A stretch of DNA of 64,000 nt from CALBZG01 sp964486295. Lineage in GTDB: Bacteria > Bacillota > Clostridia > Peptostreptococcales > Anaerovoracaceae. Each line of letters opens with the position of its first letter. The stretch's first letter is position 1. This document shows, piece after piece, positions 26,417 through 34,380 of the stretch. The notes below the pieces were generated by a model. It ran no database searches, had not been told where the DNA came from, and saw only the letters and a program-made list of their open reading frames with translations. Location of the stretch: positions 269,627 through 333,626 of the forward strand of contig CAZAMF010000001.1 of assembly GCA_964486295.1 (NCBI GenBank). The letters run 5' to 3'. The translations under genes were made by a program, and so were the position numbers.

Positions 26417-27667
26417 TTGAAGTTTGAATTAAAATATGGAAAAGATCATGTAGAATTTGAAATAGAAGAAAAGAATTACATGTGTTCATTACTTCCAAAT
26501 GAAATTGAATTTGAATTAAAAGGAGAAGAGGAAGTTAAAAGAGCACTGGAAAATCCGATAGGAACTAAAAGACTGAAGGATATCGTAAAACCCGGAGAAA
26601 AAATAGTCATCATAACAAGCGATATCACAAGGCCGATGCCCAGCAAGGTCGTTCTTCCACCGGTGATCGATGAATTGAAGATGGCGGAGGTACAAGAAAA
26701 GGACATCACCATCGTATTAGCACGTGGCAGCCATAGAGGTCATAGCGAAGAAGAAAAAAAGTATCTGGTCGGAGAAGAAATATATAACAGCAATATAAAT
26801 ATTATGGATAGTGATATGACCCGGTGTATCAACTTGGGGAGATGCAAAAATGGGACACCTGTAGATATCTTTGAACCGGTAGCGAAGGCAGATAGAATAA
26901 TCTGCATGGGCAATATAGAATATCATTATTTTGCGGGATATTCCGGTGGGGCAAAGGCGATCATGCCAGGGGTGTCGAGCCATGACGCAATCCAGGCTAA
27001 TCATTCAAATATGGTGAAAAAAGAAGCGTATGCAGGGAACCTTGACACCAATCCTGTAAGACAGGATATTGACGAAGCTGGAGAGTATATTCGTATAGAC
27101 TTTATTGTGAATGTCATTCTAAACAGTAAAAAGGAGATCGTAAAGGCAGTAGCAGGCCACTATATCAAAGCCCATAGAGAAGGCTGTAAGGTATTGGATG
27201 AATTATACGGAATACAATTGGAGAAGCAAGCGGATATTGTGATCGTATCCCCGGGCGGATTTCCGAAGGATATCAATCTTTACCAATCTCAAAAGGGACT
27301 GGACAATGCAAAACAGGCAGTAAAAGATGGCGGGATCATAATACTGGCGGCTTCCGCTAAAGAAAAATTCGGAGAAAGTACTTTTGAAGAGTGGATGCTG
27401 AGTAAAGAACCACAGGAAATGATAAAAGAAATCAAAGAAAATTTCAAATTAGGCGGACACAAAGCAGCCGCAATCGCTTTGGTATTGGAGAAAGCCAAGA
27501 TTTATATGGTGTCGGATTTGGAAGATGAATTAGTAAAAAATATTCATTTTATACCGTTTAAAACGGTACAAGAGGCTGTGGATGCAGCATTAAAAGAACT
27601 GGGAGACGAATCACAGATCCTAATAATGCCGGTTGCCGGGTCGACATTAGCAAAATATAATCAATAA
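26417..27667 (+). CDS. LarA-family nickel-pincer-dependent protein (lactate racemase-like)
   Basis: 416 residues. LarA-type enzymes racemize or epimerize 2-hydroxyacids using a nickel-pincer nucleotide. Residues corresponding to L. plantarum LarA His108, His174, Lys184 and His200 are present: H106 in ARGSHRGH, H170 in EYHYFAGYSGGAK, K180 in that block, and H196 in IQANHSN. The SGGAKAIMPG loop is also typical. Start TTG 26417 lies 6 bases after SD CGGAGGT. No larB, larC or larE is in the window. Third gene of the operon; the sequence is more AT-rich than its neighbours. The substrate is unknown, and lactate is only one possibility. Confidence 0.85.
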   Translation: MKFELKYGKDHVEFEIEEKNYMCSLLPNEIEFELKGEEEVKRALENPIGTKRLKDIVKPGEKIVIITSDITRPMPSKVVLPPVIDELKMAEVQEKDITIVLARGSHRGHSEEEKKYLVGEEIYNSNINIMDSDMTRCINLGRCKNGTPVDIFEPVAKADRIICMGNIEYHYFAGYSGGAKAIMPGVSSHDAIQANHSNMVKKEAYAGNLDTNPVRQDIDEAGEYIRIDFIVNVILNSKKEIVKAVAGHYIKAHREGCKVLDELYGIQLEKQADIVIVSPGGFPKDINLYQSQKGLDNAKQAVKDGGIIILAASAKEKFGESTFEEWMLSKEPQEMIKEIKENFKLGGHKAAAIALVLEKAKIYMVSDLEDELVKNIHFIPFKTVQEAVDAALKELGDESQILIMPVAGSTLAKYNQ

Positions 27668-27693
27668 AAAAAGTGGGTATAGCCCACTTTTTT
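27667..27693. terminator. Bidirectional terminator between convergent genes
   Basis: AAAAAAGTGGG (27667-27677) pairs perfectly with CCCACTTTTTT (27683-27693) around a 5-base loop. It has A and T runs on both sides and so serves both the LarA-like gene and the GNAT gene. Confidence 0.9.
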
Positions 27694-27702
27694 CTTTCAG
27701 CA

Positions 27703-28173
27703 CTAAATCTTTTTTGTAAAAAGCACTATTCTACTGCCGATCCCGTCGTAGTCGGTATGTACCTGTACGCCATCAATTTCACAGTCACCCGGATCAATAG
27801 TGAAGCCAACCGAAGTGTGAAAAGCAATAGAGGCTTTGTTAACAATAGATGTAACCAGATGGACGGTGTCCACACCCTTCTGTTTTACATAGCTGTCGAA
27901 GTGCTGGTACATTTTACGGCCAATGCCCTGTCCTCGATATTTTGGATTCACACCAAAAAAGTGGATATATGCTTCGTTGGGGTGGGCAGGGGAGATGAAA
28001 CCAACAAGGAAGGCAATCAGTTCTCCGTTGTCTTCCATGATAAAGCTTGTTTCGCCAAAATGCTTGAAAAACAATCGCGGAAGCATATCTGCCATCTGGC
28101 GGCCGCCCCACCAGTCATTGATAACGGAAATCACGCTAATATAGTCAGATTCTGTTGCATTTCTAATGACCAT
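27703..28173 (-). CDS. GNAT family N-acetyltransferase
   Basis: 156 residues. MVIRNATESDYISVISVINDWWGGRQ opens the fold (only part quoted). The acetyl-CoA loop is VNPKYRGQGIGRKMYQ (R-G-Q-G-I-G), and SIVNKASIAFHTSVGF with the preceding strand completes the domain. The substrate is unknown. ATG 28173 has a perfect AGGAGG SD 8 bases upstream on the minus strand; the longer frame to 28257 would start within the promoter. Confidence 0.88.
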   Translation of the reverse strand: MVIRNATESDYISVISVINDWWGGRQMADMLPRLFFKHFGETSFIMEDNGELIAFLVGFISPAHPNEAYIHFFGVNPKYRGQGIGRKMYQHFDSYVKQKGVDTVHLVTSIVNKASIAFHTSVGFTIDPGDCEIDGVQVHTDYDGIGSRIVLFTKKI

Positions 28174-28228
28174 ACGAATACCTCCTAGTTTAAAATACCA
28201 AAAACCAACATTGTCACTTGTATCAAAA

Positions 28229-28257
28229 ATGATAATTACTTTTTGGTACAAAGTCAA
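28229..28257 (-). promoter_or_regulatory. Promoter of the minus-strand GNAT gene
   Basis: On the minus strand, TTGACT (28252-28257) and TATCAT (28229-28234) are separated by 17 bases. Confidence 0.65.
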
Positions 28258-28504
28258 TCAGGGGCCATAAAAAATGAAGGGACTGTCAAGCTGACGGTTA
28301 CTTCGATTATTTCATAATTATATATCCATATATTTTTTTGGAGTGATTTTTTATACGTGGTTGGGGATATATATAGTATATGAAACTTATTCCCGAAAAT
28401 AAAATATTGATTTTATTTTCATAATTTTCATGCTGAACAGTATACAGAGTGTTATTGCTAATTGAAAATTTCGTGCGTGAACGCACAGGAAAGGAGTGTC
28501 AATT
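28258..28504 (+). promoter_or_regulatory. Intergenic leader of the 4-hydroxybutyryl-CoA dehydratase gene with inverted repeats
   Basis: No gene was found. The AT-rich stretch holds a perfect inverted repeat, GAAAATAAAAT (28395-28405) and ATTTTATTTTC (28410-28420). A small hairpin with stem GTGCG/CGCAC and TGAA loop lies just before the SD AAAGGAG of the dehydratase. Either could be an operator or mRNA element. No riboswitch class was recognised. Confidence 0.45.
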
Positions 28505-29953
28505 ATGCCCATGAAAACAGGAGCAGAATATATTGCCAGCCTGAGAGAGCTGAAGCTGAATGTCTATATGTTTGGAGAGAAGATCGAATCTCCGGTGGAC
28601 CATCCTATCATTATACCGTCAATGAATGCTGTAGCCCTGACCTATGATCTGGCGCTGGACCCTATGTACGAGGACCTGATGACTGTCAAATCACACATCA
28701 CAGGTGAGAAGATCAATTTATTCAACCACGTTTTTCAAAGTACCGCAGACCTGGTTCAAAAGGTCAAGAGGCAGAGGATGTTGGGTCAGAAAACCGCCTG
28801 CTGCTTCCAGAGATGTGTCGGTCAGGACGCATTCAATGCCGTTTACAGCACCTCGTATGAAGTGGATCAGAAATATGGCACGGATTATCAGAAGAGATTT
28901 ATTAAATTTCTGGAGTATGCTCAGAAAAATGATCTGGTCACCGACGGTGCGATGACAGATGTAAAAGGCGACAGGGGCCTGTCCCCAAGTGCGCAGGCGG
29001 ATCCGGACCTCTATCTGAGGGTAGTGGAAAGAAGACCGGATGGAATTGTAGTCAACGGCTGCAAGGCGCATCAGACGGGTATCGTAAACTCACATGAAGT
29101 GCTGGTAATGCCGACCATCGCGATGGACCCTGAAGATAAGGATTTTGCGGTTTCGTTCTCCGTGCCAACGGATTCGCCGGGCATAACGCTGATCTATGGG
29201 CGTCAATCCTGTGATACCAGAAAAATGGAAGGGACCGAAATTGATGTGGGCAACAGCCGTTTCGGCGGACATGAGGCTCTCGTGATTTTCGATCACGTTT
29301 TCGTTCCGAACGATAGAATCTTCCTGAATGGAGAAACGGAATTTGTAGGGATGCTGGTGGAGAGATTTGCAGGTCATCACAGACCAAGCTATGCATGCAA
29401 GTGCGGTGTGGGAGACGTGCTGATCGGAGCAGCAGCACTCGCCGCTGAATATAACGGCGCAGCAAAAGCATCTCATATCAAAGATAAGCTCATTGAAATG
29501 ACCCATTTGAACGAAACGATTTATTCATCCGCGTTGGCGTGTTCTTACGAGGGCGCCGCAACCCCTTCGGGAGCGTATTTGATAGAATTGCTTCTGGCAA
29601 ATGTCTGCAAGCAGAATGTAACCCGGTTCCCTTATGAAATGACACGCTTGGCAGAAGATATTGCCGGCGGCATCATGGTAACTCAGCCTTCTGAAAAAGA
29701 CTTCAGAAGTCCGGAAATCGGCCATTACATTGATAAGTATCTCCGCGGTGTAAGCACTGTCCCAACCGAAAACCGCATGAGGATCATGAGGCTGATAGAA
29801 AACCTGACATTAGGAACGGGAGCCGTTGGATATCGGACGGAGTCCATGCATGGAGCGGGTTCACCTCAGGCACAGCGAATCATGATTGCCCGAATGGCGA
29901 ACCTGGAGCATAAAAAGAAGCTCGCCAAAGAAATAGCCAAAATCAAAGATTAA
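28505..29953 (+). CDS. abfD: 4-hydroxybutyryl-CoA dehydratase / vinylacetyl-CoA isomerase
   Basis: 482 residues, the family length. This [4Fe-4S]/FAD enzyme dehydrates 4-hydroxybutyryl-CoA to crotonyl-CoA in 4-aminobutyrate and succinate fermentation. The known cluster ligands of the C. aminobutyricum enzyme (Cys99, Cys103, His292, Cys299) have counterparts here: Cys100 and Cys104 in CCFQRC, and His291 with Cys298 in GHHRPSYACKCG. It closely resembles characterised sequences from its start (MKTGAEYIASLRELKLNVY). ATG 28505 is favoured over GTG 28496 by SD spacing. Partner genes for 4-hydroxybutyrate CoA-transfer or dehydrogenation are not in the window. A rubredoxin-like gene follows in the same operon. 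Confidence 0.93.
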   Translation: MPMKTGAEYIASLRELKLNVYMFGEKIESPVDHPIIIPSMNAVALTYDLALDPMYEDLMTVKSHITGEKINLFNHVFQSTADLVQKVKRQRMLGQKTACCFQRCVGQDAFNAVYSTSYEVDQKYGTDYQKRFIKFLEYAQKNDLVTDGAMTDVKGDRGLSPSAQADPDLYLRVVERRPDGIVVNGCKAHQTGIVNSHEVLVMPTIAMDPEDKDFAVSFSVPTDSPGITLIYGRQSCDTRKMEGTEIDVGNSRFGGHEALVIFDHVFVPNDRIFLNGETEFVGMLVERFAGHHRPSYACKCGVGDVLIGAAALAAEYNGAAKASHIKDKLIEMTHLNETIYSSALACSYEGAATPSGAYLIELLLANVCKQNVTRFPYEMTRLAEDIAGGIMVTQPSEKDFRSPEIGHYIDKYLRGVSTVPTENRMRIMRLIENLTLGTGAVGYRTESMHGAGSPQAQRIMIARMANLEHKKKLAKEIAKIKD

Positions 29954-29988
29954 AAATACATTATTGAAGACCAGGAAAGGAGACAAAA

Positions 29989-30321
29989 ATGATGTTGTGG
30001 AAATGTACAGTATGCGGATACCTTCATGAGGGGGCAGAGGCTCCTGATGTTTGCCCGAAATGCGGAGCACCGAAAGAAAAGTTTGTTGCTTTGTCCGAGG
30101 AGGATGCCAAGAAAATCTTCGACTCAGACCGCACAAATGATATCCATATGGAAATCATAAAGCTGGCGATGAGAATCAAGAATCTGGCAAAAGAGGGTAT
30201 CGAAATCAATCTTGATCCGCCTTGTGTGGCTTTATTCAAGCAGGCTCACGATGAGGCCTGGGTAATCAAGCAAAGAAGCAAAGCGGAAATCGCGGGTCAT
30301 GTAGCCAAAGGCAAGTGGTAA
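29989..30321 (+). CDS. Rubredoxin-like domain protein
   Basis: 110 residues. The N-terminal ~35 residues have two knuckles, CTVCGYLHEG and CPKCGAP, matching the short rubredoxin-like domain found at the end of rubrerythrins. The remaining ~75 residues are helical with no metal-binding ExxH pattern of rubrerythrin and were not recognised. Electron transfer or oxygen/peroxide protection for the oxygen-sensitive dehydratase encoded 35 bases upstream is an inference from gene order. SD GGAAAGGAG precedes ATG 29989, and a strong terminator follows the gene. Confidence 0.8.
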   Translation: MMLWKCTVCGYLHEGAEAPDVCPKCGAPKEKFVALSEEDAKKIFDSDRTNDIHMEIIKLAMRIKNLAKEGIEINLDPPCVALFKQAHDEAWVIKQRSKAEIAGHVAKGKW

Positions 30322-30327
30322 AACATT

Positions 30328-30358
30328 AGAGCCCCTTATTGGGGCTCTTGTTTCTTTT
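30328..30358 (+). terminator. Intrinsic terminator of the abfD operon
   Basis: AGAGCCCC (30328-30335) pairs with GGGGCTCT (30341-30348), followed by a T-rich tail. Confidence 0.85.
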
Positions 30359-30373
30359 GGAAGGATGATGAAT

Positions 30374-30865
30374 ATGGGAATATTGAGTAGATTGTTTGCA
30401 GGCAGCACAAGTGACATTCCTGCTGTCCGCAAGGTAGATCTGGAGCGTTACGCCGGCAAATGGTATGAAATTGCCAGGCTGCCGCATTCTTTTGAGAAGG
30501 ATATGGACAATGTCACGGCTTTTTATAAAATCAGAAAAAGAGGAAAAATCAGGGTCATCAATACCGGCTATAAATTCTGCAAGAAGAAAGTAGCCAAAGC
30601 CATCGGTTGGGTCCCGGATCCGAATTGCACAGGAAGGCTTATGGTTAGATTCTTTTGGCCATTTAAAAGCGAATACCGAATCATCAGACTCGATGAGGAA
30701 AAATACAGCTATGCCGTAGTCACCGGCAGTAATAAAAACTATCTTTGGATATTGAGCAGAAAACCGAAAATGAGCGACAGACTCTATAAAGAACTGATAG
30801 ATGATCTGCATGAAAAAGGATTCAATGTTTCAAGAATAATCAAGGTGCCGCAAAACCGATATTAG
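30374..30865 (+). CDS. Bacterial lipocalin (Blc family)
   Basis: 163 residues. Lipocalin signatures are LERYAGKWYEIARLPHSFEK (G-x-W near the N-terminus), VTAFYKIRKRGKIRVINTG, and the strand YAVVTGSNKNYLWILSR. Blc-type lipocalins bind hydrophobic ligands such as fatty acids or lysophospholipids. Unlike E. coli Blc there is no lipobox or clear signal peptide (start MGILSRLFAGSTSD), so it may be cytoplasmic or tethered another way. ATG 30374 is best spaced from SD GGAAGG; ATG 30365 and 30368 are alternatives. Confidence 0.88.
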   Translation: MGILSRLFAGSTSDIPAVRKVDLERYAGKWYEIARLPHSFEKDMDNVTAFYKIRKRGKIRVINTGYKFCKKKVAKAIGWVPDPNCTGRLMVRFFWPFKSEYRIIRLDEEKYSYAVVTGSNKNYLWILSRKPKMSDRLYKELIDDLHEKGFNVSRIIKVPQNRY

Positions 30866-30883
30866 GTCAGGAGAAGTCATTTT

Positions 30884-31747
30884 ATGGATAAATTACGGAA
30901 AGTTCGAAAGACCGTTACCGGTAAGAATGCATTTGACGGAGCCGGCGTCAAGCTGGTGAGAGTCATTGGTTACAGTGATACAAAAGATTTTGATCCTTTT
31001 CTGATGCTTGATGCTTTTGATTCAAAAAATCCTGATGATTATATAAAAGGATTTCCGTGGCATGCTCATAGGGGCATCGAAACAGTAACGTATCTGATCC
31101 ATGGAGATATTGAACACCGGGACAGCCTCGGCAACAAAGGCAGCATCATGGATGGGGACTGCCAGTGGATGACCGCCGGATCCGGCATCATCCATCAGGA
31201 GATGCCCAAACCCCGGGAGCGGATGCTGGGTGTTCAGCTCTGGCTGAATCTTCCCGCGAAATTCAAAATGACGGATCCGGGTTACGGAGACATAAAAAGC
31301 GAAAAAATACCCGTTATTGATGAGGCCGGGAGCAGAATCAAAATCATAGCAGGGGATTATCGTGGCAGAAAAGGGGCATTTGAGGGTAAGTATGTCAAGG
31401 CAACCACGCTCGACGTGGAAATCTCGCCGGATACCGAATGGCAATTCTCAGGCAAACCGGAAGCGACACTTTTTATTTACATCGTGAGCGGAGAAGGCTG
31501 CTTCGATCCGGAATATAGTGAAGTGGTGGATGCAAAACATGCTGTTTTATTTTCGCAGGGAGAAACGGTTCGTGTGAAATCAACAGAAAACGGCATCAGG
31601 TTTCTTCTTTTCACGGCGGAGCCTCTCCGGGAGCCCATCGCGTGGGGAGGGCCTATCGTCATGAATACCGCCGATGAATTGGACGAGGCATTTCAGGAAC
31701 TCGAGGAAAACACTTTTATTAAAAACAGCTCAAAGAAGCCTGAATAA
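30884..31747 (+). CDS. Pirin family protein
   Basis: 287 residues, a bicupin. The N-terminal cupin carries the iron-binding set seen in PWHAHRGIETVTYLIHG and GSGIIHQEMP; the C-terminal pirin_C domain follows (VDAKHAVLFSQGETVRV). Bacterial pirins have been linked to quercetinase activity and to binding metabolic enzymes, but the role is unresolved. SD CAGGAGAAG precedes ATG 30884, 18 bases after the lipocalin stop. Both may form one operon ending at the terminator just downstream. Confidence 0.9.
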   Translation: MDKLRKVRKTVTGKNAFDGAGVKLVRVIGYSDTKDFDPFLMLDAFDSKNPDDYIKGFPWHAHRGIETVTYLIHGDIEHRDSLGNKGSIMDGDCQWMTAGSGIIHQEMPKPRERMLGVQLWLNLPAKFKMTDPGYGDIKSEKIPVIDEAGSRIKIIAGDYRGRKGAFEGKYVKATTLDVEISPDTEWQFSGKPEATLFIYIVSGEGCFDPEYSEVVDAKHAVLFSQGETVRVKSTENGIRFLLFTAEPLREPIAWGGPIVMNTADELDEAFQELEENTFIKNSSKKPE

Positions 31748-31770
31748 AATAACAGTTGGAATTCAATCTG

Positions 31771-31807
31771 ACAGTCCGCCGCTTTTGGAGCACGGGCTGT
31801 TTTTTAT
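31771..31807 (+). terminator. Intrinsic terminator after the pirin gene
   Basis: ACAGTCCG (31771-31778) pairs with CGGGCTGT (31793-31800) with one G-T pair, followed by a T run. Confidence 0.8.
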
Positions 31808-31923
31808 TGCCGAAAACAGGCAGATTTCTTGAAAATTATAGCAAAATGAATACAAAATTATGTTATTATATTTATGTATGTACAGATCAAAGATGTGCGG
31901 ATCAATAAGGAGAGTTAGATAGT

Positions 31924-33174
31924 ATGAAGGATTATGAGATCAGAGATATCAATTTAGCGGACAGCGGCCGTATGAAGATAGAGTGGGTAAAAAACAACAT
32001 GCCTCTTTTATCGGCGTTTTATGAGGAGTTCAGCAGAACCAAGCCATTTGAGGGCGTGAAAATATCGCTCTCTGTCCATCTGGAGGCGAAGACGGCATAT
32101 TTATGCAAAGTTCTTGCTGCTGGCGGTGCACAGATGGCTGTGACTGGAAGCAACATTCTTTCAACGCAGGATGACATTGCAGCGGCTCTCGCAGCGGACG
32201 GCATGAAAGTTTTTGCCTATCACGGAGCAACACCGCAGGAATATGACAAGCATATAGAAATGACTCTCGAACATAAACCGAATATCATAATAGATGACGG
32301 GGGCGACCTGGTTGGCATGATCCATGGCAAAAGACCGGATCTGGCTGAGGAAGTCTGGGGCGGCTGCGAGGAAACAACCACCGGAGTGATCCGGCTCAAG
32401 GCGATGCAGAAGGACGGTGTTCTGAAATTCCCCATGGTTGCCGTCAATGATGCGCAATGTAAGCACCTGTTCGATAACCGTTACGGTACCGGACAATCGG
32501 TCCTGACCAGCATCATGTCGAATACGAATCTGATCATTGCCGGAAAAACTTTGGTAGTCGGCGGGTACGGCTGGTGCTCGAAAGGGATCGCCATGAGAGC
32601 ATCTGCCATGGGCGCAAGCGTCATCGTCACCGAAATTAATCCTGTTAAAGCCATCGAAGCCCGAATGGATGGCTATAAGGTGATGACTATGGACGAAGCA
32701 GCGCCTTTGGGGGACATTTTTGTTACTGCCACAGGGTGCAAGCAAACCATCTCCCTGGAGCATATCATGAAGATGAAGGACAAATCCATTTTGGCAAATG
32801 CCGGACATTTTAACGTTGAAATTGACATGGCGGCGTTGGAAGCCGCTGCGTTATCGAAAAAACCGGCCAGAAATAATATTGCTGAATATTTGCTTTCCAA
32901 CGGAAAACGCGTTTATGTGATCGGCGAAGGGCGCTTGGTCAACATTGCCGCTGCAGACGGACATCCGGCTGAAATCATGGATATGAGTTTTGCCGTTCAG
33001 ATCCTCTCGGCACTGTATATTAAAGAGCAGCATCCGGTTTTAGGAAAACAAGTGATCGATGTCTCTGCCGATATTGATGATCTTGTGTCAAGGAGGTTGC
33101 TGGACGCCTGGGGAATCAGGATTGACAAGCTAACACCTGAACAGGAAAACTATTTAAACAGCTGGGAGGTTTAG
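31924..33174 (+). CDS. ahcY: Adenosylhomocysteinase
   Basis: 416 residues, the shorter prokaryotic form. It hydrolyses S-adenosylhomocysteine to adenosine and homocysteine using tightly bound NAD. Landmarks are the substrate region SVHLEAKTAYLCKVL and GSNILSTQDDIAAAL, DDGGDLVG, GCEETTTGVIRL, NDAQCKHLFDNRYGTGQS, and the NAD-binding loop VVGGYGWCSKGIAMRASAMGA (split). SD AAGGAGAG precedes ATG 31924. It is followed 3 bases later by an aminotransferase gene, an uncommon neighbour. Confidence 0.95.
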   Translation: MKDYEIRDINLADSGRMKIEWVKNNMPLLSAFYEEFSRTKPFEGVKISLSVHLEAKTAYLCKVLAAGGAQMAVTGSNILSTQDDIAAALAADGMKVFAYHGATPQEYDKHIEMTLEHKPNIIIDDGGDLVGMIHGKRPDLAEEVWGGCEETTTGVIRLKAMQKDGVLKFPMVAVNDAQCKHLFDNRYGTGQSVLTSIMSNTNLIIAGKTLVVGGYGWCSKGIAMRASAMGASVIVTEINPVKAIEARMDGYKVMTMDEAAPLGDIFVTATGCKQTISLEHIMKMKDKSILANAGHFNVEIDMAALEAAALSKKPARNNIAEYLLSNGKRVYVIGEGRLVNIAAADGHPAEIMDMSFAVQILSALYIKEQHPVLGKQVIDVSADIDDLVSRRLLDAWGIRIDKLTPEQENYLNSWEV

Positions 33175-33177
33175 AAT

Positions 33178-34365
33178 TTGAAATACGCAGACAGAATAAA
33201 ACATCTGGAGGATAAATCGCTGCTGGAAGCGTTTGAGATGAAGATAACTGAGGACTTCATTTCATTTGCAGGCGGGTTCCCGTCGCCAGAAACATATCCG
33301 ATGGATAAAATTAGGGAATCCTTTAACGGAACGATCGAAGATATCGGCCCGGAGGCGTTTTCGTATTGCAGCACCAGCGGTCTACCGGAATTAAGGGAAT
33401 TGATCTTAAAGCGGATGGCCGAAAAGTTCGATGTTCACTTCGATATGGATGAAATCATTATAACCAGCGGATCCCAGCAGGGACTGGATATGAGCGGAAT
33501 GCTTTTTGTGGGCAAAGGGGACGTCGTCCTGTTCGAAACACCATCTTATCTTGGAGCCGTAAACGCACTGCGTGCATATGAAGCAGAACTTATCGCAGTA
33601 CCGACAGATCACGATGGGATCCAAATTGACGATCTGAAAAAATGCCTCGATCATTACGGCGACCGTGTCAGAATGGTTTATGTGATCCCCGATTATCAGA
33701 ACCCCACAGGGCGCAGCTGGTCTGTCGAAAGAAGAGTCGCATTTATGGAACTGATGTCCTGTTATGAAATCCCTGTCATTGAAGATGCGGCGTATTCCGA
33801 ATTATCTTTTGAGAAGGAACTGACCAAGCCACTCAGCCATTACGATACCAAAGGCCAGGTCGTATATGTCGGAACCTTTTCCAAAACCTTCTGTCCGGGA
33901 CTCCGGGTTGCATGGCTCTGCGCGCGAAAAGACATGATGGAAAAGTATCTGATCCTCAAAAATTCGTCCGATCTTGCATCCTCTACCATCGGACAATATC
34001 AAATGGCTTACTATCTGAAGAATTGCGATATGGATCAGCATATCGAAGAAATCTCAGCTTTATACAAACACAGAAGAGACGTGATGGCAGCCGCCATAGA
34101 GAAATATTTTCCGGCGGAAGTCAAATTCGTGCTTCCTAAGGGTGGCCTTTTTATCTGGGCGGAACTGCCTGAAGGTAAAGACACAAGGGAACTGCTGAAA
34201 AGAGCTACGAAAAGGAACATTGCGTTTATCACCGGTTCCGGTTTTTATCCAAGCGCTTCAAAATGCAATGAAATGCGGCTGAACTTTTCGAATATGGATG
34301 ACGCGGAAACCGAAAAAGGGATTCGGATCCTGGGTGAAATCATCAAAGAGTATTTACATGAATAG
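33178..34365 (+). CDS. PLP-dependent aminotransferase, class I/II (2-aminoadipate/MocR-C type)
   Basis: 395 residues. Fold-type I aminotransferase resembling the LysN / 2-aminoadipate transaminase group: FAGGFPSPETYP, YCSTSGLPELRELI, SGSQQGLDM, YVIPDYQNPTGRSW, and the PLP lysine in GTFSKTFCPGLRVAW. The substrate may be branched-chain, aromatic or aminoadipate and cannot be fixed. Start TTG 33178 follows SD GGAGGT that overlaps the ahcY stop region, so the pair is co-transcribed. The gltX start follows 15 bases later. Confidence 0.88.
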   Translation: MKYADRIKHLEDKSLLEAFEMKITEDFISFAGGFPSPETYPMDKIRESFNGTIEDIGPEAFSYCSTSGLPELRELILKRMAEKFDVHFDMDEIIITSGSQQGLDMSGMLFVGKGDVVLFETPSYLGAVNALRAYEAELIAVPTDHDGIQIDDLKKCLDHYGDRVRMVYVIPDYQNPTGRSWSVERRVAFMELMSCYEIPVIEDAAYSELSFEKELTKPLSHYDTKGQVVYVGTFSKTFCPGLRVAWLCARKDMMEKYLILKNSSDLASSTIGQYQMAYYLKNCDMDQHIEEISALYKHRRDVMAAAIEKYFPAEVKFVLPKGGLFIWAELPEGKDTRELLKRATKRNIAFITGSGFYPSASKCNEMRLNFSNMDDAETEKGIRILGEIIKEYLHE

Positions 34366-34380
34366 ATGGGGGGAATGATT

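Noticed and set aside
27673..28188. 171-residue + ORF opposite the minus-strand GNAT gene
   Set aside because: The minus strand has the GNAT motifs, a perfect SD and a promoter; the + frame would start inside the terminator.
31808..31923. SAM/SAH riboswitch before ahcY
   Set aside because: No conserved SAM or SAH aptamer segments; only an AT-rich leader with a possible TTGAAA box.
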